Origin: Paragordius varius
Taxonomy: Eukaryota > Nematomorpha
Reading direction: 5' to 3'
Assembly (NCBI GenBank): GCA_964247055.1
Contig: OZ176051.1
Coordinates: 5,704,001 to 5,768,000, forward strand
DNA: 64,000 bases
Position 1 is the stretch's first letter. Each line of letters starts with the position of its first letter. The notes beneath the pieces were generated by a model. That model saw nothing but the letters and a program-made list of their open reading frames with translations, was not told where the DNA came from and made no database searches. This document shows positions 45,416-60,900 of the stretch, in pieces. The position numbers and the translations under genes were made by a program.

Positions 45416-47611
45416 TTAAACAAATCCAAAAGTTTTCGTTTTTATGGCAATCATAAGTTTGGTTTGAAGGATGTGTTGAGATGAGTATAGAGGTATGTAC
45501 AATCGTGAAATACATGTGTTTGCAGTGGGAAAATGGGTATCATCGGGAATTCTTATAGTTATAGAGGGCGGGGGTTGAAATCCTTCTTTACTTGCTGGTA
45601 GAGATGATGAGGACATCCAAAAATATAGGAGGTCTTGTTTCTCAAACTCAGTCATGCCTTTCAAAATGGCCCAAAACCAGGACTTAAATGCTGCAATTTT
45701 ATCAGCAGATGCGCCTAAAGTAAGTATGCAAAAATTTTAAAGGGTAAAAACGGATTGTCGTTTAAAATTTCGAGTAATATTGAAAATAAAATATATTAAT
45801 TCGTATGTATTTACCTAGTCATACTTATCCTAAAAAATAAACCTTGTTTAATAAACAGTTAAATGATTCATTTTAAAGCATTTTAGGTGGTGAAGAATTA
45901 TTAGATTAAGTTATAAAAAATTATTGGTAATTAAGCTTATTCTTATGCCGTAATACAATAAAATCAAATATTTTGGCTAATATTAGACACAAATCTAAAA
46001 ACCTCAAACAAAAAGAGTATATCACAAAATTAAATGAATAATAACTTACCACATTCATCAATGAAAGATGTAAATCCTTGTAACATTTGAACATCAATGT
46101 GTGGAACACCATTCAAAAGTAATCTCAAATCCTCAGCAGTTAAGCCAACAAATGCATTTTTAGGAAGGACATCGTATACACCTAAACGAATTTCCTAAAA
46201 ATTGTATGCAAGAAATATTTTAAATAAAGGCCAAAAATTAAAATATATTATATGGCTAATTATCCGCACTATGCCATTTTAGTTAAAATATTAATTAATA
46301 TTTTACTAAAAATAATATTACAAATCACATATCATTATTTTTTGCCATTAATTTCACCAGTTATTCGGGCCTTATGTAAAAAATAGAATGCTGAATTATT
46401 ATAATATCATAAGTAGATTTGTTTATATAGGCACATTTAGTTAAAATCATTATAAAGAAACAATTATCGCAGTTATAACCAAATATTTTACCTCAAGTAA
46501 ATTATAAACGGAATTCTCCATTTTATAACGTGCATATAATTCAACATATTCTTGAACATTGTATGGAGATACTGCAGTATCTCTACCGCCCGGTATTAAT
46601 TCATAAACATTTCCATTTTGGTCTAAAAGCAGAAAAAAACGAAAAATTAAATTGTGCAAACAATGAATTCAAAAATGTAATTTAAATATTTATAAAATAA
46701 ATATATATACCCTCAATTTCAAACACCAATTCTAAATTTTTGAAAAACTCTTCAGATTCGGTAAAATTACAGTCCATTCGTATCGAAGGATCATCTTTTT
46801 CTTGATCTATCACAGTATAATTAATATATGGAATTTCAAATAATATAAATTTATTTTATAATTTAAACAAACATTTCCCAAGACTAAGCATAAAAAATCA
46901 TTTAAAATAAATAATATTTTTCGTAATTATGTCCTATTCTTTAAGGTTATTGAATTAGAAGCACACAGATTCAATATGTTTAATTTAATTTTTAAAAGTA
47001 AGGATATATCCATGGAAAAAAACAGGATTAAAAAAATGGTTTTTCTTATAAATAAGCAAAGTTTATCTTAAAAATCTTTATGTGTTAACCTAAAATTGGG
47101 AAAGCCATTGAGAGCAAAGATCGCAAATTTTCATAGAGAACTGGATCATAAAAAGCTAAATCGTGCCAACTCAAAGGTCTGCCAATTATAAATTTTAGGA
47201 TGTGGCGATTTAATTGTAAATTCAATACTTCGTTGTTTAGCAAACATAACCCAATCAATCTAAGTTACATAATTACAAATAAATTTTTCATAAAAATTAC
47301 ATAGTAAAAAAACTGGCACATAAACGGTTGATAGTAAATAGAATTGATAACAGTTAATTGTATTACCAATATAAATTTTGTTATCTCGATTAACTTGCAT
47401 CTAAGAGTAATTTAAAAATTTGTTTACAGAGATAAATTAATGTATTTAACAATTTGAAAACGTAAGTTATAACACTTTTAATCGACGTAAAAATATATTA
47501 TACCTTCCAGTTAAGCGAAGTAATGCAATTCGTTCGAATGAAGGATTTAGTACAGGAGAGGTACTGTAAATACCCAATTTACCAGGTTGGAAAAACAATG
47601 GAATCGTATTA
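45416..47611 (-). other. UBR5 HECT C-terminal part with catalytic cysteine
   Basis: Exons here encode [116 protein letters not shown] and [18 protein letters not shown]. The catalytic thioester cysteine is in NTCISRL, codon 45512-45514. All family-critical residues I can check are present, so the ligase is expected to be active. Confidence 0.93.
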
Positions 47612-49800
47612 CTATAATAAATATTATATAAAACAACATTACAGTCATGTATCCTTTATTTTTTCAAAAATTTATTTGTTTTCCTTAAATGGGTATAAAT
47701 ATTTGGTAAAGAATGGAAAAAACAAAAGCTCTATGGTAATTGTTACACTTTTTTGATGAATATGATATTGTTAATACCATAGAAGTCTTGTTTTTTCCAT
47801 TCTTTACCAAATATTTATACCTATTTAACGAAAAAAAATAAATTTTTGATAAAATAAACGATACATGACTGTATATTAAAAGTTCACTATAAATAAATTA
47901 TCATGATAATATGTATTGAAATATGTTTACTCATCGATTTGTGCGTTGGAACCATTATCAACAACGGTAACATCCTAAATAGCAATTGAATAAAAAATTT
48001 AAACATTTATTATATAAAATTAAATATTTAATTCATATTTATAATATGAAACTTTATTTGTTTTGTCATCCAAATTGTTTTTTGATTGAGACGAAATTAG
48101 ATCAAGCGCTTCGTTAACTTTTCGTTCTAGGCTAAAGGTTGAAACCAACAAAAGTAAAATAAAAGCTGGTGAAAGTTCCAATAACATTCCTGTAATGAGA
48201 GGTGCGTGTTCCTTTAGTAAATCATATAAAAATTATGTATGAAATAATGTCTAAACATCATATTCATATTATAATAACACAAAATTTTAATTTAAAATAA
48301 AATTGTGATTCAAAAAACAGATTTGTAATTAAAGTATAATGCAATATTATTTTAATATTTTCCTATTAAATGATTATCATATTTATTGAAATATCAAATC
48401 ATTTGTCATTTATATATGTTCTTGCTTTTAACAAAAAATTATCACAAATTATTTAAAGATATCCCTTGTTTGCATGTTCTTGATAAAAATGTGACACAAT
48501 ACATCAATTTCACATTTAAACCGTACCTTAATCCCAATAAATAGTAATATATCGAACAAATATGAGTGTACACATAATTACCATTTAATATTATATAATT
48601 CTTAATCAATTACTTACCGGGGCAAGAGCTTCAACTTTAGGGTATAGGCGTTCACCCAAATGTTGATTTTTTTCATTGATGGTGTAATCATTAGTATTCA
48701 TCATATTTAGCAGTAAATTGGTTGAATTAACATTAGTATTATTTCTATTACCATCATCGGAATAATCGTATGATTTGGGATAAAATGGTTTTGCTGATAG
48801 GGAGAGTGCCTTTTGAAACGAGGCCAGGGGAGAAACCGCCGATAAGTTTTGATTTGACGATGAATTTTCTTCAGAGATTGGCATTTCTGGGTTATTATTT
48901 TCATTATTATTATTAGTAGATGAAGGGGGATTATCAGTAGACCTTCGCTGTTTCAAAGTTGACAATGCTGACCGTACTGATTCAATTCTATCCCTAACAC
49001 CCTTTAACCGACTTTTGGTATCTGGTGGATGAAAGAAAATTAGCAAAATATTTTTTTATTGCAAATAGGTTAAAATATAATTTTATAAAAAGTATAAATA
49101 TTTTATTTTTAGCAATAATTTCTTATTTTTGTGTAATACATTTGTGATATAAATTTGTAACCAATATATATTCGCAAAGAAGATTTATTTATTTAATCAA
49201 AGTCAAAAAATGGCTTTCTTGCTAAAAAAATAAACTTTAGTTTAATTGTTATACCTGTAATTTTTATAGGTTATTTTAAATTTAAATATAAATTTATAAA
49301 ATACAAATAATATTACCTGGTACATGCAGACACCCACTCAAACTTGGCAAAGGTTCTGGACTCAAAAGAGCCTATAAATAAAATTACAAATTTTATTTAC
49401 AATGAATGAATAATCATTTTTATAAAAAGATAAAAAAAATATCCATTTACATTAGCTAGAGCGGTATAAAAGCTTTTTGTAACTCCGGTGCCTTGACCAG
49501 GTTCATTTTTTATGGTAACTTTAACTTTGTGAACCAAAAAAGGCGGATTTCCTCCTGAATTGCTATTGCCTGTTCCTGCCGTGGATAAATTAGTTTTAGT
49601 ATTTTGCGCGGAGTTTAATGAGCCATTAACAATACCACCACTCCGTGAAGCTGAAACACGTAATAAAAATAATATTTATTATCGTATTTAATAAACTTAA
49701 TTTTTTTGTTTCAATCACTGTAAAAAATAGTTATACATAAAACCAGTTTCACATTATTAAGGCTATAAATTATTGAATTTATAAATGTTTACTTATCTTT

Positions 49801-49843
<43 letters not shown>

Positions 49844-52800
49844 CAATAAGTAATTAATAAAAATAACAGAAACACTCGGCAAATAAATTTAATAAATTCA
49901 AAATTTTAGGAAATCCAAGTGCAATTTATTTTCTTAAACAAAGTTTCCAAACAAATCTTTCCGATTTTGACTATGAACTAGTAAAAAATGTTAAAATAAA
50001 ATAATCTTACAATCTTATGTTTGATACCTAAAAAAAATAATTGTTAATGCCCATATATTTTTCGTAGGTGGCCCGCGAAGCAATTTGTGTTGAACACCCT
50101 TGGGATAAAAAATATTTTATATAATATTTGAAAATTTAACTATAATATCCCTAATTTTAAATCATTGGTATGTATCTTTTTGCTATGGATAAAAAATAGT
50201 GAAAAAACTAATGCAATGAAATAATATAATTATAATAAAAACAGTGGTAGATGTATTCATAATTATATATATAACTTGAATTATTATTGTTGGTGCCATT
50301 TAGTATGGTGGCATACGTTGAAGCTAAAACACTATTTATCAAACTATTACTGGTGGAACGAATATTGTTGGCAATACATGTCTCCAAATTTAGATTGCTA
50401 CTATCATTATTTCTATTTTCTGTGATAATGGCTGGAAAATTAAGAGTTTGAATTATATTATTATTATTAGTGCTGTTGTATTGATTAGAGTGGTGAGAAA
50501 ACCCGATTCCACCCTTACGCCTAGCGCAAAAAGCTGTAAATTGTTTAATGGTTTCTCTGAGGAGTGCTGTACGTTCACGTTCAACCTAACGGGATATGGA
50601 TATAAAAAGGGTGTTAAATGATTTCAATGTCAAGTCTCTAAAATATGCCGTCTTAGGTTAAACATAAATAGCTGATTAAATGGATATAATTACGTAAAAT
50701 TTAAAATTTTGTTTATGATTTTATGTAGTTGGGAGGTTTATATAAACTAAAGTAGCCAAAAAATAATCAAAATTTTGCTCAATATTAAGTGAAAACTTGG
50801 ATCATAAATCGGTTCAATATTACAGAGAATATATAGTGGTATAACTAAAGTAATTAAAAAACTCTCTGTATCAATCATTCTTTATAAAATTCATTTTCAA
50901 ATATAATAACCTCTAAAATTAGATCCTTTAGTTGCATACTCCGCAATTTTTCCATGTCCGCTCGGAATTTCGTTTCTTTAATGGCAAATCCCCCCATTTC
51001 TAGCAAAACAGAACCGGGCTCAGCACCTACATCTTTACCAAACACACGACCAAAAACGTCAAGCGATATGTGCCATCTTCGAAGCGCAAAATCAGGTTGT
51101 TCCACCATTGAGGCATACAAGTGATTAAATTTGCTTTTAGGGTTATTTCCATCATAATAGGATGATGATGATGTGGTATCGTAAGATAACATAGATAAGG
51201 TAAATTCTTGCGTAGTTTGACTTCTATAAAAAATGGTTTATGATATAGTTTATTAGAGGCGCCATTATAATAACCCGTCATAATGAGCTTTTACAAAAAA
51301 CTGCGCCTACAAATTAATAAGCTCAAGTTAGTCATTCTGTACTTTTCTGATTGTCAAATCAAGCGTAAAAATAATTATTTATGTTTTACATATATTGTTA
51401 ACAATGTGTAAAGGTAATCTTTTTATTAGCAAATGTTTTCAATTGGATAGATGCTAAAGATCTATATGTGATGAATATAATAGTAAATTTAGAGATAATA
51501 TTTAACAAAACTAAATAACAACCCACTAATGACATTTTGAATTTAACATCGCCTATTTTACTTACTTCAACATTTTAAACAAATCTGATTTCCGGGCATC
51601 AGGTTTCAATAAGTGCGGATATTCAGCCAAAGGCAAAGCATCTATGAGGGCCGTTGTAAAAGGGTGAGGTACCGGATGATTCAAATGCAGAGTGGATTCA
51701 CTCCGTTGAAAAAATGTACGAATAGGGTTATTGTTCTTGTTCCTTTTTAATTTATTTTTATCTAGCAAATGTTTGTTGTCAGTTGAGCGTTTATGCCCAT
51801 TTTTTTCCATTTTCTTGCTTCTTTTGCTAATCTTTAAATGCGTATCTTCATTAATGTGTTTACGTTTACGCGAGGCGAATGGGGAATTGGGTTTGCGCTA
51901 AATATATTTTGTGGGATTTATTTTTAATTTTTGGATAAAAGTTTTATTTAATAATTTAGATAAAATTAATATTGATTTTGTTTTTATAGGTAAAAAAACT
52001 ATTATTTTCATATTCTTTAAATTTGTCAATTAATATATGTGAATCACATAAAATTTTCACAAAAAAACAGTCAAATTATAAATTCGAAAAATATCCGGAG
52101 ATTTGGATTTATGACGATGAATTTAACCGCTTTCCTAATCATATAAATGAAATTATGTATAAATGAACATTAAGCACACAATTTGATTAAATATGTTTAA
52201 CGAATGAATTTTATGTTTTTAAATTATTTACTGGTAAAATATTTCCGCTATTTATCAGTTTTATAAAAATAATATATGCTTACCTGTCCCTTTTTATATC
52301 GTCGTCGTTTGCAGCCTTTTTATTGAAAAAAATAAGAATATAATATTAATTAAAATATTTTAAATATCAATTATGTGGTTTTACCTTTATTTTTATTATA
52401 ATTTTTTGAACAACTTGGTTCTTCAATGTCATAAAAGTCATTATCATCTTTATGGGAATCTATATATTTTATGTAAAAAAAATTAATTATAAATATCATT
52501 AAACAAACGAGAGATTTATAGAGTAAAATATAAAATCACACAAAATTATAGCCAAAAAAGTATAAAATTAAGCTTAATTTTCATATATTATACCGCTATC
52601 ATCTTCAGAAGTTGATGTATATGACATATTTGCACCATCATTTTCATTTAAATCGGAGGAGTCTAAAATTATATTAAAAATTAGAAAAAGGTTACCATTT
52701 AAAAAACACAAATATTATTATTCAATAATATAAAACAGTAAATTATATAGTGTAAAATACATAGATAGGAATAAAAACGTTACTGCCTATAATTATAGTG

Positions 52801-55782
52801 TTAGAAAATCGTTAAAGAGTCCTTAATAATAATATTTTAACACAATCATTTTTAACATAAACGTAATACTTGTAGTATAAAATGTTTTAAGAAAATCAAA
52901 TAACCTGTGTGAGACACTAAGGTTGATTTTTTATCATGACTACCGTTGCTTGATGATAAATCCGAATAAGAACCAGATTGAATTTGATCATCGTATATTG
53001 AGTAATCTAATATAACATTTGAACGAATCAATTAATTTATAATAGATTGTCAGTTAAGATTTAATTCAATTGGTAACTAAACACCATTTTAAAATAAAAA
53101 TTAAATAATTGAATAATATTTAATTGTCAGTCAAAAAATTTGAGTATTTTAAATTAATTTTATCAAAACAAATTAATTTACCAATGTAATCTTTATCAAC
53201 TTTACGTTTTTTATCAGTAGTGTTGAGATCATCTGACCCATAATCATCGACTAATGAAGTTTTAACATTATTGGATTTATCTATTAATATAAACGGCGCT
53301 TGTATGTAGTTAAAAAAAATTCCATAAAAAATAGTGTTATATTTGGTAGTTTTAAAACATTTTATACCATCATCCGCGCAAACTAATTTTGTTTTTACAT
53401 CATCATTTATTTTTGTTTTTGTTGAGTTTAGGCTGGTAAGACTAGTTATGATACCGTTGTTTTCATTTTTGAACACAACATCTCCTTTGACTTCATGCAA
53501 GGATTTTTCAATCGTTTCATCCTCATCTTGGAAAGGATCACTGCGAATGAAAAAAAATATTTATATAAACATTGTTAAAAATCTGTACGTTAAAATTAAA
53601 ATAGTTATTTATTGTATTGAGTATATCCACTTTCCAATATTTTTTGACTATGTATATTCACCTTAATCCGGAATAAAAACTGGATATTCGTGAATTATAA
53701 ATATCAAGATTTGGAACAAAACTTATTTTATTTAACCCTTAATCGTGATCATATTTATGGAAATCAAAAAAACCGAGGTTTATTACAATGTTCTAATTAT
53801 ATTAATTTTTAATATCTAGACCATTTTAAATTATAAACATGGTTTTATGGCTATTTCCTCTGCTAACAAATGGTGCGTAGAATTAATATATAAATTAGTA
53901 AAAATCGGACTATTTGGCCATAAACAAATTATACCAGAAATTTTACTACAAGAAGCATTTTCAAAAATAAAAAAAATATTTTATTCTAATCCTGCAATCA
54001 TTATATAATAGGAAAAATAAATGGAGTAGAGCTATCTCTAGAAAATTGCATTGAGGGCGATAAAATTAGCCAACATATATATTGTTTGTTCTTAAAATTA
54101 ATGAATATAATTAAATCTATATACATACTTATAAATGGTAAAATCAGAATTATCATTTTTTATTGTATTATTAGCATTTTTCTTTTGTTGTTCATTTGTT
54201 TCATCGTCAGTCGAAAAACGTGCATCAACACTCATCGAATCTTCAACTTTATTACCTTAATAACAAAAAATATACAATAAGAAAAAACATAAAAATTTAG
54301 TATTTTGAATATTTTCTTATATATATATACTGTGTGCAAAAAAGAGAATTAATTTTTTTTAAGAAAAATATTTTTTTTCATGAGATAGCTTATGACCAGT
54401 GAATTCATTTGCCGCAAAAATTTTAATTTATTGACAACCTAGTTTTTGAAATTTATATAATAAAAATATCTCCTAAAATGATATAATTGACCATAATATC
54501 TCTAATTTTATCATTATTTTTTGAATTATCCTTAGTTATCCTTAATTTTCACTTTTTACACGATTTCGATTTTCTCTCGATATATCAAAAACTAGGTCGT
54601 AAACTAATAAAAAATTTTACGGCAAATGAATTCACTGGTCATAAACTATCTCATGAAAAAAAAATTATTTTGTTAAAAATTTTTTTGCAAACAGCATATA
54701 CAAGAATACTTTTTTCAGCGGCACTAGAATCATAGGAGAATCGATAATTCTTGAATGATATTTCTCCTTTTGGGTTATTATGCTTCCTCCCATATAAATC
54801 GCTATTTTCATTATTTGTTTCATCATCATTGTAATAACTTTTGTGCCATTGTCTTAACCATGTGATATAAACGTCAAAAATGTAGGCGATATGCCTATAA
54901 CTATGTACATCAATAGGTGGTAAGCTATCTCGATGTTCATTTGTACGAGCTTTCATGAGTGATAATGCATACGTAAGAAAATCATATCTGGCAAAATCTT
55001 CTAATAAATTATACAATTTTTGTTGAATTAGAATTAACCAAGTTCCCTCTCAAAGATTTTTTGTGGGCAAAATAACTTTCAATTGTTTGAAAATATATTT
55101 TATATTAGTAGTTTGTTTTAACTAAAAAATAAAATATATATTTAAAAAAAAATTAATTACGTCCACGATTAGCGGATGAAAGATGAGTCCTTTGATATTG
55201 CAAGAAATTCATATGGGAATTAGTGGTAGCTAAAAAATTAATTTTAAAAAATAGTATTTTAATTGGCATTAAATTACAGCAACAAGAACATAAAAGAATA
55301 ATTTAAATTCGTATAAATTTAGTAAAAGAAAGAAAATATAGATAGATACCATAATCTTTATTATCGGATTTTGTTCCATTCGCCGTAATGGTGTTTAAGG
55401 CCATACCAAACTGTAATTGAGACTCCAAAGCATCCATGATTGAGAAAAGCCATTGCCAAGTGGGCTGTAGAATATGCTTAACCGTTTTCTATTATTAAAC
55501 AATAAACGCCCAAAATAAGTCGAAAAATATCAATTTTTTATCGAAAAAGAAAACAAATTGTATAAAAATAATTTCTAAAAAAATTAGTGAGATAATTGAA
55601 TATATCGAAAAAGAAAATTAAACTTTAAAGGTAGGGATTTTAAGTGCAATCGTTTGAATAGTTGTGTTAAACTAATTTAATGCTTATTTTAGAAAAATTT
55701 TGTATTTTTTTGTTGTTAAATTTTATTAACTATCCTATATTAAACTTGGTTTTTAAACATTAGCTCCGTAAATTACCATAAT

Positions 55783-55838
<56 letters not shown>

Positions 55839-57892
55839 TTATTCAAACGTAAAGTCTTAGTTCCTTTTATCCAGACACATTTTAAAAAACTTTTAACAAC
55901 ACTATATATGTATTTTATATATACCATTTACAATTCATATTCACCCTCGAACAATTGAAATTCACCCTCAAAAGTCTATGTTTTTAAGATAAAAAAATAC
56001 CTATATTTATATATATTTTTACAAAATAAAAATTTTGTTTTAAATTAAGATAATACTGAAAAAATAATAAACTATACCCATAAAGATATATATCATATTA
56101 ATAATGAGTTATATTAGTTCGAAAACACATAATTCATTTTTAGGGTGAATTTGAATTGTTCAAGGGTGAATTTGAACTGTAAATGGTATATATATAATAC
56201 CTTTATGCGTTTAATATCTTTGGACGTGTAGGTTAAAATACGTGGCAGAGCCGGTGCTTTCTCCTTATAATCTTCAATGATGGGCAACAGGTCACATACT
56301 TGACGAACTATGATAGAAAATGTGCGAGCTAAATTGGCATTAGTTATATGCGGCGTATTATTCCAACATGGTTGTTCATTTTTGGCCTTTGAAGTGGCGG
56401 TGACTGATGGTGGTACATATTGATGGTGTCGGCTTGTGTTGGTGGTAGTTAAGGAAGTTGGTTGTTGAGAAGCAATAATGATATTTGAATCTTCATTTTC
56501 AATTAACAATGATGAAGAGGGAGGATGTGATAATGTAGCGTTATTGGTATTTGTAGTATTGGTATTGGTGATTACTTCTACTGTAAGGGAGAGAGAGATA
56601 ATAAAAATGATAAATATATCAGATACTTTTTTTTAGTAAACTCAATAGTTTTATAACTAAACTTAACACGTTTTCCATCAAATATAATATTATTCCAATC
56701 AAATTCAGCTTATTTCCTTACAAACTTAGTCCTTAATTATAATTAACTGCTTTGTTAAAATAAATAAATAAGGATTTAAAAATTTTAAAGGTATATATAT
56801 ACTTAACATTTTTATCAATTTGTTTCAAATAATGTTTCAGGAATGGTACATCTAATCATAAAAATGTAATGAATCAAACTTTTTTTAAATAATGGTGGGC
56901 TAAGTATTTCGATATAGCCCTTTATAATTAATAAAACTTACCTATAGTTGGTAATTGTTGTGTTGTCGTATTTGTGTTTGATGCGATTTGCATAGCTCTG
57001 CGCGCATTATATGAATCCATGTAAGACATTCCACTATTTGTAACTATTAGAAAATTAAGAAAATACAGTAAATAAAATTATAAAAAAAAGACGAAAGTAT
57101 AAAAAACAAATATTTATTTGAAAAAGAAAACCCATATTTTTTAGTTAGCCCTGTCGATTTAGGTCAAATTACAAATAGAGATTTGAATTGAACACACACT
57201 AAATTTTATATTTTACAATTGTATAGGTTCTCATGGATCAAAGAATATGATATCCATTTAAAAAAGTATTTCTTTTACTTTTAAATTAGCTTAATAATTT
57301 GATTTTTAAAACTTTGTAAAAATAATATATATACTTGATACAAATGGATTAGTTATACGGGAATTACGTCTAAGAGTCCGATTTTGGCTATTACTATTAT
57401 TTATAAATTGGGCATACAAAGATGGTTCCCCCAAATACCATTCCATTGCGCTTGAATTTTCATTTCTAGAAAAATGCAGTAAAACATCATTCCGCACTAA
57501 ATATTTGAAAAACATGATAATTCATAAAACCTATTTTTTTAAAACTCTCATATTTTCAAGTCTTTACTTTTTAAAACTTATATGATTACGGCTGTATATA
57601 TGATTGAAATGTTAAAAAAAGTACAGATTAATCATATTTCATAGCCGTCATTTATATGTTATGGATAAAATCGTTCAAAATTTGCTCAAGGAAGTTTTAT
57701 ACTATACAAAATTAAAAATGTACCTTACAAATTGGAAATTATTTATAATAAAAAAATTATGTACTGAGTGTTAGTGTTTGTTGACGAACGTATATTGGTT
57801 AATCGAGCACTATTTTCATCATTATTCATATTTTCGTGTAGTATTGAGGCATCATGATGTGTATCATAATAATAATCGAAATCTAAAAAGCG

Positions 57893-57924
<32 letters not shown>

Positions 57925-60900
57925 ATATTATTTTATAAATTTATAAAAAAATTTAAACTATTTAAACAAAAATAAAAATGTTTTTTTCAAGAAAAGTTTA
58001 CCATCATATATGGTTGAAACGGGAATGCGTGATTGGTTATAATGTGAACGACGTGGGTCACTAAAAAAATACAATTTATGAAAAAAATGAAATTATACAA
58101 AATTCTTAGGTGGGATTATAATTTTTATTTCAGTAAATATCAGCAAATGCAAGAATGGCAGAAAATTGTTGTCTAGTGTAATCTAGGAATTGAATATTTA
58201 TTCATGTAATATAACACAAAGATACACAACTAAGATAAAAAAAATCTGAAAAAAGTAATTATATGATTTTAAAAGAAAACTTACCTAAAAAAAAACAAAT
58301 TATCCCAAACACTTAGAGTATTGGATACTAAACCCTTTCAAAATACCTTAAAATAATTGCAAATTTTATATAAAAAAATCATAAACTAAAATAAAAATGA
58401 TACATGGTAAATTATATATTAGTAACAGAGGCAAAGATAAAAGATATAACTGGTTCTTAGCACAATCCAGGAAAATTACCTAAAAAAATAAACTAAATAT
58501 CCTATTTTTAGTAACTGATAAAAACCTAAAAATATATCCCCCTAGCATAGCTCTAAAAATCCTGAAAAAAATTAAAACTAAATAATAAAACTTTAATTGT
58601 TCCAATGTGGCATTTGTGTTTCGATTCCTAGTCCGTACAATGGTATATTCATCACTTTGCTGGTTAATATGCTCATTAAGATTAGCTATGACAGGCACAG
58701 TGTTAGTTGAAACACTACTATGGGTTTGAGATTGAATGGTTGAAGGTGGCATTACAATTTCCAAATTATTGTTAACATTATTATTATTATGTCGTACTGT
58801 TGAATTTGCTGACACGATATAATCGGCTTCTTGTTCTATACAATTTTCATCATCTAAAATTATCAAAAATATGTCCAAGAAATATTTTGGATATAAAACA
58901 AAGAGTTCTAATAAACAGAAAAGAAGTAGCCCGAAAGGTTGTCTTTTGATTAATGCATAATGGAAAATTGTAATATAATTAATATTTTTTCGTTTTTATG
59001 CTATGTATGTTTAAAAAGGATATAATTTAAGCAAAACGTGATATTTTTGGATAAATTATTCTATATAATTAATTTAAACCGAAAGCCAAACTGGTTCATT
59101 ATAATATATAAGGGTGGGATCACAAAAATTCCAAAATTTTTGTAAAAAATCACAAATTTTTAGTACTTTCTATAGATTCAAAGGAAGACAGGGAATCTGA
59201 TGATAGCGATTCTATTTCATCTCTTTCGTTGGCCATTATTAAGTCCCCATCAGTTTCATAATCTTTAAAGCATATTGTAAAATAAAAATTTTCACAAATA
59301 TAAAATATTTCTTCATATGATTTTTAAAAATTTAGAATCACAATTTAGCTTTTATTTTACCCATGTTTGTGGATTGCATGATACGGGAAGCTAACCCCTC
59401 CTCCTCATAAGTTCGGCTAATGCGTAATAATTCTGGATTGTGGTGTACCTGTTTAATTGGTTTTTCTAAAAAACAGTTTTAAGTCATAGATATAAGATAT
59501 ATATATATATTAGTACACTTTTTACCTCTTAAATTTCACTTTTTTCATGTTACTTATAGGTTAAAAAATATAAACGAAGTTAAACTTTTTGTGAAATTCC
59601 AGCTAAAAAATGAAAAATTTTAACATTCAATTACCTTTATGGCTTGATTTCGAATGTTTAGGCCGATCGGAAGTATCATCGTATAAACGGTCAAGCGTAT
59701 ATGGATTTAGCAATCGATTCCTAATTGTGTGCGTTTTAACCCTTAATTCCGATTTTTCGGAAGAAAATAGGTTAGATGTAGCAAATATTTCTTCACAACC
59801 CTGGTATAAAATAATTTTTAAAAAATGGTACAAAAAATAAAAAAATTTAAATTTTCATTCGATGCCCACTTTTTAATGTGATTATACGGCATCACAAATA
59901 TATCAGCGTTACATTGAAAATTTTAATAAATAGTACTCAAAACAAATATTTATATAAAAAAAGGGGATAAATAAAAAAACTTGATGATTATAATGATAAC
60001 ACAAAAATAAAAACAAGTTGTAATTAATTTGTAGTTTAGTATAAAACTACAAAAAATTTATTTAGAAACTCAAAATGACTGACTTTTGCAATATCTAAAA
60101 AATTATAAACTATTTTAGAATATCGGCATTAATGGTTACTAAGCAAAACACAAGTTTAATTATACAGATATATTTATAAAGTTTGATTAATCAGTTTTAA
60201 TCTATATAATAAATTAATATGTAACTAAAAACAAGACTGGTTACTTAACATTAATAATGCAAACAAACTTTTTCTATTGGTAATTACACTTAAAAAAACT
60301 TTTAATGTAAACTTCCTTTTTAAATATTTAAAATATACATCTATCCAAATATTTCTTTAAAAAGTTTAGGAAAATATTATATTTTATCATACCTTAACAG
60401 CGTCGGCATTAGTGGTTACTAAGGCGAATGATGCCGTAGGCTTAATTAAACCATAACGAACAGGTGCAATAAGACCATCAGCTGCTATTGCTAATTCATG
60501 GAGTGCCAAGTCAGGGAAGGATTGAAAGACGCGTTTACATTTACTCAAGGGGAGTGAATAGCCAAAACTATTTTAAAGGTATATTTTGATTATAAATAAA
60601 TAGGAAATATTTGGAAATTTGGATAAAAATAAATTACACGTGTAAAATATACTCTTTTAGTCCTAATTATTAGGATATTTTTTGTGTATCATGAATAAAA
60701 TAAATAATTTATCTATTTATCCAATCTTTTCCGAATTATGTCTAAAATAAAATTTCCCTAATACGGTATAAATCAAAAAAATATTCTACTCTATGAATAA
60801 ATATTTCAAACTATTTTAGGCTAAAAAAATAAAATTTACCTTAAATAAAAATATTCTACTCTATGAATAAATATCTATAACCGTATTCATGCAATAATCA

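Noticed and set aside
47523-47756. Plus-strand frame across a UBR5 exon and the adjacent hairpin
   Set aside because: Half is antisense to a well-aligned UBR5 exon and the other half is one arm of the inverted repeat.
47641-47872. miRNA precursor
   Set aside because: The arms are about 100 bp and nearly fully paired, much longer than animal miRNA hairpins; a fold-back element is more likely.
54487-54735. Plus-strand frame with hydrophobic start in a UBR5 intron
   Set aside because: Made of the spacer and right arm of the fold-back element and the antisense of a UBR5 exon.
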